Positions 54,198 to 62,522 of a stretch of DNA of 64,000 bases are shown piece after piece. The notes under the pieces are model-generated. The model made no database searches. It was not told where the DNA came from and saw nothing but the letters and a program-made list of their open reading frames with translations. Within the stretch, counting starts at the first letter, position 1. The number at the start of each line of letters is the position of its first letter. The stretch is from Solibacillus isronensis. GTDB taxonomy: Bacteria; Bacillota; Bacilli; Bacillales_A; Planococcaceae. The stretch is taken from the NCBI RefSeq assembly GCF_900168685.1, contig NZ_FVZN01000014.1:620001-684000 (forward strand), in the 5' to 3' direction. Position numbers and translations under genes: made by a program.

Positions 54198-55736
54198 ATG
54201 AGTCAATTGAAAGCAGGAGCAATTTTATCATACTTGTCCATATTTGTAACTATTTTAATTGCTTTGTTATATACTCCAATAATGATTAGATTACTGGGGC
54301 AAACAGAGTATGGACTATATGCACTTATAGGTTCTGTTGCAGCTTATTTTAGTATCTTAGATCTTGGGCTGGGAAATGCCATAGTAAGGTACACTGCTAG
54401 AAACAGAGCTATAGGTGACAAACAATTTGAATCAAAGTTAAATGGAATGTTTTTAATTCTATATTCTCTTATTGGTGTATTAACTATTTTAGTAGGTATT
54501 ATTCTGTTTAATACTATAGAAGGTCTGTTTGGGAAGAGTCTGACAACCTTAGAATTAGAAAAGGCAAAAGTAATGGTGATTATATTAATTATTAACTTTG
54601 CTTTATCATTTCCATTAGCTGTTTTTGGTTCTATTATGCAGGCATACGAAAGATTTATAACTGTTAAAACTGTTGGAATTATTCGCTCGATAATGATTCC
54701 TTTTCTAACTTTACCTATTCTTTTCTTAGGCTATGGATCTGTATCAATGGTTGTTGTTACCACAATAGTGAACATTTCCTGTCTATTATTCAATGTTTAT
54801 TATTGCTTTAAACATCTAAAGATAAACTTCTATTTCGGAAAGATAGACTTAAAATTATTAAAGGAAATATTAGGGTATTCCTTTTTTGTATTTTTAGGAG
54901 TTGTCGTTGACCAGATAAATTGGAATACAGATCAGTTTATATTAGGTATATTTACTGATACAGCAGCTGTTGCAGTATATGCAATTGGTATGCTATTTAT
55001 TAAACTTTATTTACAGTTTTCTACTTCTATAAGTGGATTGTTATTGCCAATGGTTTCTATGATGGTCGCAAATAATGCTAATAACGAAAAATTAACAGGA
55101 TTAATGATTAAGTATGGAAGAGTACAATATATAATTATGGCTTATATACTAATTGGTTTTATTTTATTTGGACAACCTTTTATAAATATATGGGCTGGAA
55201 GTAATTACGACAGTGCTTATTACATTGTGTTGATTATTCTGATTCCATTGACTATACCTTTAATACAAAACACAGGTTTATCTATTTTAAGGGCTAAAAA
55301 TCTACAAGGATTTAGATCCATTGTTTTAATGTTGATTGCAGTGTTAAATATACTAATTTCTATTCCTTTAGTTAAGCACTTTGGAGGAATTGGAGCTGCA
55401 ATTGGTACTGGATTTTCTCTTACAATAGGAAACAGTATTATAATGAATATTTATTATCATCGTAGAATTGGTATTAATATACCAATTTTTTGGAAGAATA
55501 TTCTATATATGACCATGCCAGTTGTGATTTCACTAGTTGTGGGTTATGGAATAAACTTTATAATACCACAGAATAGTCTATTATTCTTAATCTTTAAGAT
55601 AGTGTTGTTCTCCATTAGTTATATTCTATTATTATGGTTTTACGGTTTAAATGAATTTGAAAAAGAATTATTTATATCATTTGCTAGAGCAATTAAAAAA
55701 ACAACAGTTAAATTCAGGTTTAGAAATAAAACCTAG
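54198..55736 (+). CDS. Polysaccharide flippase (Wzx-like, MATE/MOP superfamily)
   Basis: A 512-residue membrane protein with about 12-14 membrane helices, opening MSQLKAGAILSYLSIFVTILIALLYTPIMIRLLGQTEYGLYALIGSVAAYFSILDLGLGNAIVRY, typical of Wzx/RfbX flippases. It should carry the lipid-linked repeat unit across the membrane for the Wzy-like polymerase. ATG 54198 is preferred over the in-frame TTG two codons earlier. Confidence 0.9.
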   Translation: MSQLKAGAILSYLSIFVTILIALLYTPIMIRLLGQTEYGLYALIGSVAAYFSILDLGLGNAIVRYTARNRAIGDKQFESKLNGMFLILYSLIGVLTILVGIILFNTIEGLFGKSLTTLELEKAKVMVIILIINFALSFPLAVFGSIMQAYERFITVKTVGIIRSIMIPFLTLPILFLGYGSVSMVVVTTIVNISCLLFNVYYCFKHLKINFYFGKIDLKLLKEILGYSFFVFLGVVVDQINWNTDQFILGIFTDTAAVAVYAIGMLFIKLYLQFSTSISGLLLPMVSMMVANNANNEKLTGLMIKYGRVQYIIMAYILIGFILFGQPFINIWAGSNYDSAYYIVLIILIPLTIPLIQNTGLSILRAKNLQGFRSIVLMLIAVLNILISIPLVKHFGGIGAAIGTGFSLTIGNSIIMNIYYHRRIGINIPIFWKNILYMTMPVVISLVVGYGINFIIPQNSLLFLIFKIVLFSISYILLLWFYGLNEFEKELFISFARAIKKTTVKFRFRNKT

Positions 55737-55781
55737 AAATGTAATATAAAGTCATTTAATAAAGTAGGTGTAGTTTATAAA

Positions 55782-57212
55782 ATGAAGGACATTGAGGAAT
55801 TATATAATACGGTAATTAAGAATGATTACTCCTATGGTACAGGAGCTTGTGCTGTTTTAAATAAAAAAATAAAAATGGAATTGAATGAATACGGAGAATA
55901 CAAGCCCAATTTCAAACACGCATTAACAGACGACAGTGAGGAATTACCGTTACAAATGGTCTGTCCTAATTCAGATACTAGTCCAAATGAGGATGAAATA
56001 AGTAAAACTTTATATGCAAAAGTTCCGGGTATTGAATATGATAAAAGAATTGGTTATTATAAGGAACTCTATGCTGGCCATGTTGTAGAAGGTGATTATC
56101 GTAAAAATGCAAGTTCCGGAGGATTCGGTACTTGGATTTTCAAGGAATTATTTGATAGAAACCTGATCGATGGTGTGATACATGTAAAGGAAAATAACGA
56201 TAAGGAAAATCCAATACTTTTTAAATATGATATTTCTAGATCGGTCGAAGAAATAAAAGCTGGTGCAAAGACAAGATATTATCCTGTAGAATTTTCACAA
56301 GTAATTAATAAAATTAAAGAGATACCTGGTAGATACGCAATAATAGGAATACCAAGTTTCATAATGGCTATCAGACTATTGGCCCTACAGGATCCCATAG
56401 TGAACGATAGGATAAAATATACAATAGGTCTAATTTGTGGACATCAAAAAAGTGCTAAATTTGCTGATTGTTTAGCCTGGCAAGTGGGAATAGAGCCCGG
56501 AGCATTAAGGTCAATTAATTTTAGAAAAAAAATACCAAATTCTCCTGCGAATCGATATGGTGTAGAAATGACTGGTGTTATAAATGGTAAAGAGGTTACA
56601 ATTACCAAAAGTATGAGTGAACTTCTAGGTCATAATTGGGGGCAAGGGTTTTTCAAGAGCAAAGCTTCGGATTTCACTGATGATGTTATGAACGAAACAG
56701 CTGATGTAACACTTGGGGATGCCTGGTTACCTGAATATTCTTCGGATAGTAAAGGTAATAATGTAATTCTTGTTCGTAATGAAGTAATAGCAAGTATTCT
56801 TGAAGAAGGTATTAAAAATAAAAAAGTAAAATTAGATAAAATAAGTGTAGAAACTATTGTAAAGTCACAAGCTAGTCACTTTCAACACACAAGGGAAGAA
56901 CTTGGTTATAGATTGTATAAAAAGGACCAACTAGGACAGTGGCGTCCCCAAAAAAGAATTTCGGCTTCTAACGATATACCCTTTATTAGGAAACGTATTC
57001 AAGATAAGCGTATGCAGATTTCAAAAGAAAGTCATTTAAGTTTTAAGAAAGCAGTAGAATTAGGAGATTTGAATTACTTTATTAATCATATGGAAAAGTA
57101 TGTTAAGAGATATAATAGACTTTATCATGTTAAATCTATTTTTGAACTAGGACCTAAAAAGATTATAATGAAGATATCTAATAAAATTTCTAGAAAATCT
57201 ACAATAAATTAA
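55782..57212 (+). CDS. FrhB-like (coenzyme F420 hydrogenase beta-subunit family) protein in the EPS locus
   Basis: A 476-residue protein. The conserved core (ASSGGFGTWIFKELFDRNLIDGVIHV, TRYYPVEFSQVINKIKEIPGRYAIIGIPSFIMAIRLL, GLICGHQKSAKFADCLAWQVGIEPG, DVTLGDAWLPEYSSDSKGNNVILVRNE) belongs to the FrhB C-terminal domain family seen beside polysaccharide pyruvyl transferases. The N-terminal cysteine-rich iron-sulphur motif of redox members is not intact; only isolated cysteines remain (GTGACAV, MVCPNSD). The function in polysaccharide synthesis is unknown. It is the last gene of the locus before the prophage. Confidence 0.82.
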   Translation: MKDIEELYNTVIKNDYSYGTGACAVLNKKIKMELNEYGEYKPNFKHALTDDSEELPLQMVCPNSDTSPNEDEISKTLYAKVPGIEYDKRIGYYKELYAGHVVEGDYRKNASSGGFGTWIFKELFDRNLIDGVIHVKENNDKENPILFKYDISRSVEEIKAGAKTRYYPVEFSQVINKIKEIPGRYAIIGIPSFIMAIRLLALQDPIVNDRIKYTIGLICGHQKSAKFADCLAWQVGIEPGALRSINFRKKIPNSPANRYGVEMTGVINGKEVTITKSMSELLGHNWGQGFFKSKASDFTDDVMNETADVTLGDAWLPEYSSDSKGNNVILVRNEVIASILEEGIKNKKVKLDKISVETIVKSQASHFQHTREELGYRLYKKDQLGQWRPQKRISASNDIPFIRKRIQDKRMQISKESHLSFKKAVELGDLNYFINHMEKYVKRYNRLYHVKSIFELGPKKIIMKISNKISRKSTIN

Positions 57213-57388
57213 AAATTTCTAGAACAAAGTGTTTATCTACTATCAGTGAATGTTATTTATTATCATTAAACTATGATAGAGCATCAATAACTAAGAGAGA
57301 GTGTGGCTGGACAGCTAAAGTGATATTATCGACATGTGCTGGGAAGCGCAGCGCTTTGAAAGAAAATTAAAAAAATATAACGCAATTT
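57213..57388. other. Spacer between the EPS locus and the prophage
   Basis: No gene, tRNA or recognisable attachment core is visible. It contains a small palindrome (AAGCGC-A-GCGCTT, about 57347-57359). The prophage/chromosome boundary probably lies here or in the following terminator, but it cannot be fixed without the right end. Confidence 0.4.
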
Positions 57389-57428
57389 ACCCGCTGGGCC
57401 TAAAAAGGGCTTGGCGGGTTTATTTTTT
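57389..57428. terminator. Bidirectional terminator between the EPS locus and the phage repressor gene
   Basis: ACCCGC..GGCC and GGGC..GCGGGT pair around a TAAAAA loop. A TTTATTTTTT tract follows on the plus strand. It can serve the FrhB-like gene on plus and the repressor gene on minus, whose stop codon overlaps its end. Confidence 0.7.
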
Positions 57429-58065
57429 ATCCATTCAGAAACTGTTCATCAATTATCTTACCCTCTTCTAAATTAATAAACATGGCAGTTACTTTTAACC
57501 GTAACAATCTTGGAGGATACTTGAGTATAATTTCATATATTTTTTCATTGCTTACTGCTATTGTATATTTAGTAATATCATCTTTATCGTATATAGCTAG
57601 TCTACCATATGTTCTCCATAAAATATCTCTTGCACGCATATCATCTCTAAAATGTTTGTCATTATCTTCTCGTGTCCGAAAGTATCTATAATCAATATGC
57701 CACTCTTCTTTACTTTTTTTAGCTACAATGTCTCCGATGGAACGACCTCTTCTAGTGTACTCAACACCCCAACCGTCCATAATTAACTTAGGTGTAACAA
57801 TTTCAATAAATCTTTCTTCCGCCTCTTTATGTTCAATCATAAAACTTGCGTTTGTACTAATATATCCCGCTTTATCCATAAGTTCTTCATAAGGAACTTC
57901 TAGGATCGGAGCAATGGCTCTTAATACGTCGGGTGAGATTTTTTGCCTTCCGCCAGTTTCAATTCTGCTAATTTCCGCATTACTTACTCCTGACTTTTCA
58001 GCAAGCTCTCTTTGGGAAATTGACTTGTCTTTTCTTAATTGTTTTAAATACTCACCAAAGCTCAT
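57427..58065 (-). CDS. Phage repressor, XRE-family helix-turn-helix protein
   Basis: A 212-residue protein: N-terminal Cro/CI-type HTH (about 3-62; FGEYLKQLRKDKSISQRELAEKSGVSNAEISRIETGG) and a C-terminal part with no LexA-type peptidase signature that I can see. I chose ATG 58065 because TGGAGGG lies just upstream on the minus strand; the frame is open further back without support. Divergent from the Cro-like gene, with operators between them, it is the likely lysogeny repressor. Confidence 0.85.
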   Translation of the reverse strand: MSFGEYLKQLRKDKSISQRELAEKSGVSNAEISRIETGGRQKISPDVLRAIAPILEVPYEELMDKAGYISTNASFMIEHKEAEERFIEIVTPKLIMDGWGVEYTRRGRSIGDIVAKKSKEEWHIDYRYFRTREDNDKHFRDDMRARDILWRTYGRLAIYDKDDITKYTIAVSNEKIYEIILKYPPRLLRLKVTAMFINLEEGKIIDEQFLNG

Positions 58066-58087
58066 AATAACCCTCCATTTCAAATTC

Positions 58088-58116
58088 ATTATACATAAAA
58101 TGCTACCAAATGGCAA
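58088..58116 (-). promoter_or_regulatory. Repressor promoter (minus strand) overlapping operator 1
   Basis: On the minus strand TTGCCA (58116-58111), 17 bases, TATAAT (58093-58088). Operator-like word GCTACCAAATGGCAA (58102-58116) covers its -35 box and most of the spacer, so the repressor could control its own gene. Confidence 0.65.
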
Positions 58117-58135
58117 CACTTATTAGCAATATCGA

Positions 58136-58165
58136 TTGACGTGTGGTAAAAGATGGTGTTAGAAT
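58136..58165 (+). promoter_or_regulatory. Rightward early phage promoter
   Basis: TTGACG (58136-58141), 18 bases, TAGAAT (58160-58165). It drives the Cro-like gene and the replication genes. Operator 2 lies at the expected transcription start. Confidence 0.6.
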
Positions 58166-58173
58166 TGGCCTAT

Positions 58174-58188
58174 GTTACCAAATGTAAA
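58174..58188. promoter_or_regulatory. Phage operator 2 (GTTACCAAATGTAAA)
   Basis: Inverted half-sites GTTAC and GTAA(A) around five bases, just downstream of the rightward -10 box. It shares ACCAAATG with operator 1. Confidence 0.6.
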
Positions 58189-58209
58189 TCAAAAAGAGGT
58201 GAAACAACC

Positions 58210-58413
58210 ATGCGACTTAATGTTGAGTATCTTCAAGCGATTTTGAAGCAAAAACAGTGGTCTGAGCGGCAATTTGCTTTAAAAACTGGCTTATCTCCTG
58301 CAACAGTTTCACGCATACTAAGTAAAAAAAGAGGTGCAGGAGCAAAAGCGATCGGTGCAATTCGCAAAGCTTTGCCTGAGGAATCACTGGATAAGTTATT
58401 TTTTTTGGATTGA
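58210..58413 (+). CDS. Small Cro-like helix-turn-helix protein
   Basis: A 67-residue protein made almost entirely of an XRE-type HTH (YLQAILKQKQWSERQFALKTGLSPATVSRILSKKRGAGAKAIGAIRKAL). ATG 58210 chosen because AGAGGTG lies upstream. It is the first rightward gene of the prophage, opposite the repressor, the usual place of a Cro or early activator. Operator 3 follows its stop codon. Confidence 0.8.
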   Translation: MRLNVEYLQAILKQKQWSERQFALKTGLSPATVSRILSKKRGAGAKAIGAIRKALPEESLDKLFFLD

Positions 58414-58415
58414 GT

Positions 58416-58430
58416 GTTACCGAATGTAAC
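58416..58430. promoter_or_regulatory. Phage operator 3 (GTTAC-CGAAT-GTAAC)
   Basis: The most symmetrical copy of the operator: perfect 5-base arms around five bases, three bases after the Cro-like stop codon. A further half-site (ATGTTACC) lies near 58447. Confidence 0.6.
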
Positions 58431-58495
58431 AGTTTATAGTCAATTGAATGTTACCTGTTGAATATAGTCAATAAAAACAAAAGGTGGTTACGGTA

Positions 58496-58828
58496 ATGAA
58501 AATTGAAATCGATGTTAAGGGCTTAGATAATATTGTATCAGCCATCAACAACTTGGCAAATGTATTAAGCAATACAAGTCTACCAACAGAAATTAATTCT
58601 GTGAAGGAAGTAGCACCTGTCAAACAAGATGAAAAGGAAAACACCAAGCCTAAGGCAACCCAAAACGTTACCACTCTTGAAAAGGTAAGGGCAAAACTCG
58701 CCGCATTATCACAAGATGGCAAACAAGCCCAAGTGAAGGCCCTTATCACGGTATTTGGTGCGAAAAAACTTAGTGATATTCCTGCTGGAAAATATGCCGA
58801 ATTACTTAAGAAGGCGGAGGAATTGTAA
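58496..58828 (+). CDS. Phage protein of unknown function
   Basis: A 110-residue protein (MKIEIDVKGLDNIVSAINNLANVL, a Lys/Pro-rich linker, then a helical KVRAKLAALSQDGKQAQVKALITVFGAKKLSDIPAGKYAELLKKAEEL). The C-terminal helices are often seen in the first gene of DUF2800/DUF2815 phage replication operons. AAAGGTGG is the ribosome site. Its stop overlaps the next start (TAATG). No catalytic motif is visible. Confidence 0.75.
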   Translation: MKIEIDVKGLDNIVSAINNLANVLSNTSLPTEINSVKEVAPVKQDEKENTKPKATQNVTTLEKVRAKLAALSQDGKQAQVKALITVFGAKKLSDIPAGKYAELLKKAEEL

Positions 58829-59979
58829 TGGCACAGCACGCATTACTTTCCGCATCTGGTGCACATAGATGGATGGTTTGTACCAAGTCTTCGAGATTGG
58901 AGGAGTCTATGGAAGAGGAAACTTCAGTCTATGCCGAGGAAGGAACTCTTGCCCACGAGCTAGCAGAACTTAAGATTGCTAAGGAAGTAGGGCTCATTTC
59001 AAAGCAAAAGTACACAAAGAAATTAAAACAGATTCGCTCGGATCCACTTTATACGGAAGAAATGGACAAGGCAACTGACTTACACAAGGATTTTTGCATC
59101 GAGCGGTTTAATGAAGCAAAAGCAGTCACAAAGGATGCAGTGATTATGCTCGAGCAACGATTGGATTACAGTCCGTGGGTTCCAGAAGGTTTTGGTACAT
59201 CTGATACGACGATTATAAGTGAGAAGACGTTAGAAATTATCGATCTTAAATATGGAAAAGGAATTGCTGTTAGTGCGTATGAGAATACACAAATGAAGCT
59301 TTACGCACTTGGAGCTATCAATCAGTTTGGTTTCTTATATGACCTTGAAACAATTCAAATGACTATTAGCCAGCCAAGGCTGGATAGCATTTCTTCTTTT
59401 GAGATGTCGGTCGATGATCTTCTTACTTGGGCAGAAACTGAGGTTAAAACAAGAGCTGAATTAGCATTTGCTGGATTGGGGAGCTTTGTTGCCGGATCCC
59501 ACTGTAGATGGTGCAAGGTGAAAGCGACTTGCAGAGCGAGAGCGGAAGAAAATATGAAACTAGCAACTTTGGATTTTCAGCAACCACCGCTACTGGCAGA
59601 TGAAGAAGTGGTGGAAGTGCTCGCTTCAATTGATGATTTGATCAGTTGGGCAAAAGATGTTCAGGAATTTGCTTTAGCTAAGGCCATGGATGAAAACAAG
59701 CAGTGGCCAGGTATGAAACTTGTGGAAGGTAGAGGCAGCCGCAAATATACAGATGAAAATACAATAGTTGAAGCACTCACAGCTGCAGGGTATGACAGTG
59801 ATGTGATCTACAGGAAAACCCTGAATACGATTACAACACTTGAAAAAGAACTCGGCAAAAAAGCCTTTGAAGAGTTGCTAGGCTCATTGGTTACCAGGGC
59901 GCCGGGTAAGGTAAAGCTCGTGCCAGAAGAGGACAAGCGACCAGAAATAAAGGCTTCACCAGAAGTAGACTTTCAATAA
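58828..59979 (+). CDS. DUF2800 family phage protein (PD-(D/E)XK nuclease-like)
   Basis: A 383-residue phage protein. The core FGTSDTTIISEKTLEIIDLKYGKGIAVSAYENTQMKLYALGA (around 127-167) has the D...D/E-x-K pattern and following Q/Y helix of RecB/Cas4-like nucleases, and a cysteine group follows (HCRWCKVKATC, about 228-238), as in Cas4/AddB-type iron-sulphur nucleases. DUF2800 proteins sit next to phage single-strand-binding-like proteins and DNA polymerases. Nuclease activity is an inference. Confidence 0.85.
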   Translation: MAQHALLSASGAHRWMVCTKSSRLEESMEEETSVYAEEGTLAHELAELKIAKEVGLISKQKYTKKLKQIRSDPLYTEEMDKATDLHKDFCIERFNEAKAVTKDAVIMLEQRLDYSPWVPEGFGTSDTTIISEKTLEIIDLKYGKGIAVSAYENTQMKLYALGAINQFGFLYDLETIQMTISQPRLDSISSFEMSVDDLLTWAETEVKTRAELAFAGLGSFVAGSHCRWCKVKATCRARAEENMKLATLDFQQPPLLADEEVVEVLASIDDLISWAKDVQEFALAKAMDENKQWPGMKLVEGRGSRKYTDENTIVEALTAAGYDSDVIYRKTLNTITTLEKELGKKAFEELLGSLVTRAPGKVKLVPEEDKRPEIKASPEVDFQ

Positions 59980-59996
59980 TGAGGAGGAAATAAATT

Positions 59997-60545
59997 ATGG
60001 TAAAAATTACGATTGGAACAAAGGAAAATCCAGTACGTTTCAGTTATGCAAATGTGCACCAAGCGGTAAGTGTGAATGGTAGTGATCCAAAGTATTCTGT
60101 GAGTATTATTATCCCGAAAACGGACAAAAAGGCCATTAAGAAAGTCAATGATGCCATTCAAAAAGCAAAACAAGAAAATAAGGATAAGTTTGGTGGAAAA
60201 GCGCCGTCGAATTTGAAAAGCCCATTGCGGGATGGAGATGTGGACCGTGAAGATGACGAGGCTTATGCGGATTCCTATTTCATTAATGCAAACAGCAAGA
60301 TTAAACCAGGCATTGTGGATGCAGACTTAAATCCAATCATGGATCAAGGCGAGTTTTACTCAGGGTGTTATGGGAGAGTCAGTTTGACCTTTTACGCATA
60401 CAACGTAAATGGAAATAAGGGAATCGCAGCAGGGCTTCAAAACATTATGAAGACGGGTGATGGAGATCCGCTAGGTGGCAGAAGCAGTGCTGAAGCTGAT
60501 TTTGCTGATGATAGTGACGATGATGATGACGATCTTTTAGGTTGA
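59997..60545 (+). CDS. DUF2815 family phage protein (single-strand DNA-binding-like)
   Basis: A 182-residue protein (VRFSYANVHQAVSVNGSDPKYSVSIIIPKTDKKAIKKVNDAIQKAKQENKDKFGG...) ending in a very acidic tail (DFADDSDDDDDDLLG). The acidic C-terminus, OB-fold-like length and place before the polymerase recall T7 gp2.5-type single-strand-binding proteins. AGGAGGAAAT provides a good ribosome site. The stop overlaps the polymerase gene region. Confidence 0.82.
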   Translation: MVKITIGTKENPVRFSYANVHQAVSVNGSDPKYSVSIIIPKTDKKAIKKVNDAIQKAKQENKDKFGGKAPSNLKSPLRDGDVDREDDEAYADSYFINANSKIKPGIVDADLNPIMDQGEFYSGCYGRVSLTFYAYNVNGNKGIAAGLQNIMKTGDGDPLGGRSSAEADFADDSDDDDDDLLG

Positions 60546-60550
60546 AGTCC

Positions 60551-62500
60551 ATGAATCTATTATCCATTGATATAGAAACTTACAGTAGTGTAGACCTCAT
60601 TAAATCTGGGGTCTACGCCTACTGTGAATCAGCTGATTTTGAAATTCTCCTCTTTGCTTTTGCTGTTGATGATGATGATGTGGAAATTGTCGATTTAGCT
60701 TCTGGCGAGAAGATACCAGATGACATTGTAAGTGCAATACTGGATCCAGCAGTGATAAAGACAGCTTACAATGCCAATTTTGAACGAACATGTTTGGCTA
60801 AGCACTTTCACCAGCCTATGCCGCCGGACCAATGGCGGTGTTCATCGGTTCATGCATTAATGCTTGGCTTACCTGGATATCTCGATGGAGTGGCGAAATG
60901 CCTCAAGTTGAAGGAACAGAAAATGAAGGAAGGGAAAGCCTTAATTCGATACTTTTCTGTTCCTTGTAAACCTACAAAAGTGAATGGGGGAAGAACTCGC
61001 AATCTTCCAGAACATGACTTGGAAAAGTGGGGTACTTTTAAGGATTACTGCAAACAGGACGTTGAGGTAGAAAGGCAAATCCGGAAGAAGTTAGAGGTAT
61101 TTTCCATACCTAAAGTGGAACAGCAGCTTTGGGAGTTAGATCAGAAAATAAACGATGTAGGTGTTCTCATCGACAAGAGTCTAGTCATAAATGCCATTCA
61201 GGCAGATGAATCTTTTCAGAATGATCTCTTTAAAGAAGCAGTGTGCTTAACAGGGCTAGAGAATCCAAATAGTCCAACACAGTTAAAAGGTTGGTTATTA
61301 AAGCAAGGGATTGAAGTAAGCAGCCTTACCAAGAAAAATGTTGAAACACTAATGGGTGAAGTGGAAAATCTTGAAGTGAAACGGCTGTTGGAATTAAGAC
61401 AGGCAATGTCAAAAACATCAGTGAAAAAGTATGAAGCAATGGATCGGTCTATCTGTCCTGACCAAAGAATTAGGGGTTTGTTGCAATTCTACGGGGCAAA
61501 CCGTACAGGCCGCTGGGCGGGTAGACTTGTTCAAATTCAAAACCTGCCAAGAAACAGTTTGAAAGATTTACAGATTGCAAAAGGTCTTTTGAAGTCAGGG
61601 AACTATGAAGCTTTGGAACTTCTTTTTAGTAGTGTATCGGACGTATTATCTCAATTAATTCGAACGGCGTTTATTCCTTCACAGGGCAACCGTTTTATTG
61701 TAGCTGACTTCTCGGCGATTGAAGCAAGAGTAATTGCTTGGCTTGGGGGAGAGCGTTGGCGAATGGATGTGTTTCAATCACATGGGAAGATTTATGAAGC
61801 TTCTGCTGCACAAATGTTCAAGGTACCAATTGAAACGATTGATAAGGGTAGTCCGCTAAGGCAGAAAGGAAAAATTGCTGAATTGGCTCTTGGCTACGGT
61901 GGCTCTAAAGGTGCGTTGATGCAAATGGGAGCTTTAGAAATGGGCCTAACCGAGGATGAACTTCCGGAGTTAGTTTCCGCTTGGCGAGAGGCTAATCCGA
62001 ATATCGTGAAACTTTGGTGGGGAATCGAAGCGGCAGCTATCAAAGCAGTAAAAGAAAAAGCGGTGGTGAAAATGCAGTATGGACTTACCTTTCATTACAC
62101 CAAAGGCATTCTATTTATTACACTGCCATCTGGTCGTTCACTTGCTTATGTTAGGCCAAGAATCGGGATAGATGAGCGTTTTGGAAAAGAACAACTCACG
62201 TATGAAGGAACGGAGCAAGGCTCCAAGCAGTGGGGCAGGATTCCTACTTACGGTGGGAAGTTAACGGAGAATATTATTCAAGCCGTTGCTAGGGATTGTC
62301 TAGCTGTCTCTATGCTGCGGTTGGATGAAGCGGGATACCGAATTAACTTTCATGTTCATGATGAAGTTATCCTTGATGTTCCTGTCGGAAAGGGGTCAAT
62401 GGAAGAAGTAGAAATCATAATGGGTCAATCGATTGATTGGGCTCCAGGACTCCCCTTGGGAGCAGATAGCTTTGAAACCTATTATTACAAAAAAGATTAA
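60551..62500 (+). CDS. Phage family A DNA polymerase
   Basis: A 649-residue replicative polymerase. The N-terminal 3'-5' exonuclease begins SIDIETYSS (Asp7, Glu9). The polymerase motifs are A: VADFSAIEARVIAW (about 381-394), B: RQKGKIAELALGYGGSKGAL (about 437-456) and C: HVHDEVIL (around 600). There is no 5'-3' exonuclease domain, unlike host Pol I. I chose ATG 60551; a TTG at 60542 overlapping the previous stop is also possible. Confidence 0.93.
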   Translation: MNLLSIDIETYSSVDLIKSGVYAYCESADFEILLFAFAVDDDDVEIVDLASGEKIPDDIVSAILDPAVIKTAYNANFERTCLAKHFHQPMPPDQWRCSSVHALMLGLPGYLDGVAKCLKLKEQKMKEGKALIRYFSVPCKPTKVNGGRTRNLPEHDLEKWGTFKDYCKQDVEVERQIRKKLEVFSIPKVEQQLWELDQKINDVGVLIDKSLVINAIQADESFQNDLFKEAVCLTGLENPNSPTQLKGWLLKQGIEVSSLTKKNVETLMGEVENLEVKRLLELRQAMSKTSVKKYEAMDRSICPDQRIRGLLQFYGANRTGRWAGRLVQIQNLPRNSLKDLQIAKGLLKSGNYEALELLFSSVSDVLSQLIRTAFIPSQGNRFIVADFSAIEARVIAWLGGERWRMDVFQSHGKIYEASAAQMFKVPIETIDKGSPLRQKGKIAELALGYGGSKGALMQMGALEMGLTEDELPELVSAWREANPNIVKLWWGIEAAAIKAVKEKAVVKMQYGLTFHYTKGILFITLPSGRSLAYVRPRIGIDERFGKEQLTYEGTEQGSKQWGRIPTYGGKLTENIIQAVARDCLAVSMLRLDEAGYRINFHVHDEVILDVPVGKGSMEEVEIIMGQSIDWAPGLPLGADSFETYYYKKD

Positions 62501-62522
62501 ATCGAATAGGAGGAAAATAAAG

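Noticed and set aside
57213..57388. A tRNA or other attachment-site gene at the prophage boundary
   Set aside because: No cloverleaf, no TTC-type loop and no CCA-like end could be found.
58468..58839. 123-codon minus-strand open frame opposite the first phage replication gene
   Set aside because: Shadow of the plus-strand gene, which has a good ribosome site and operon context.
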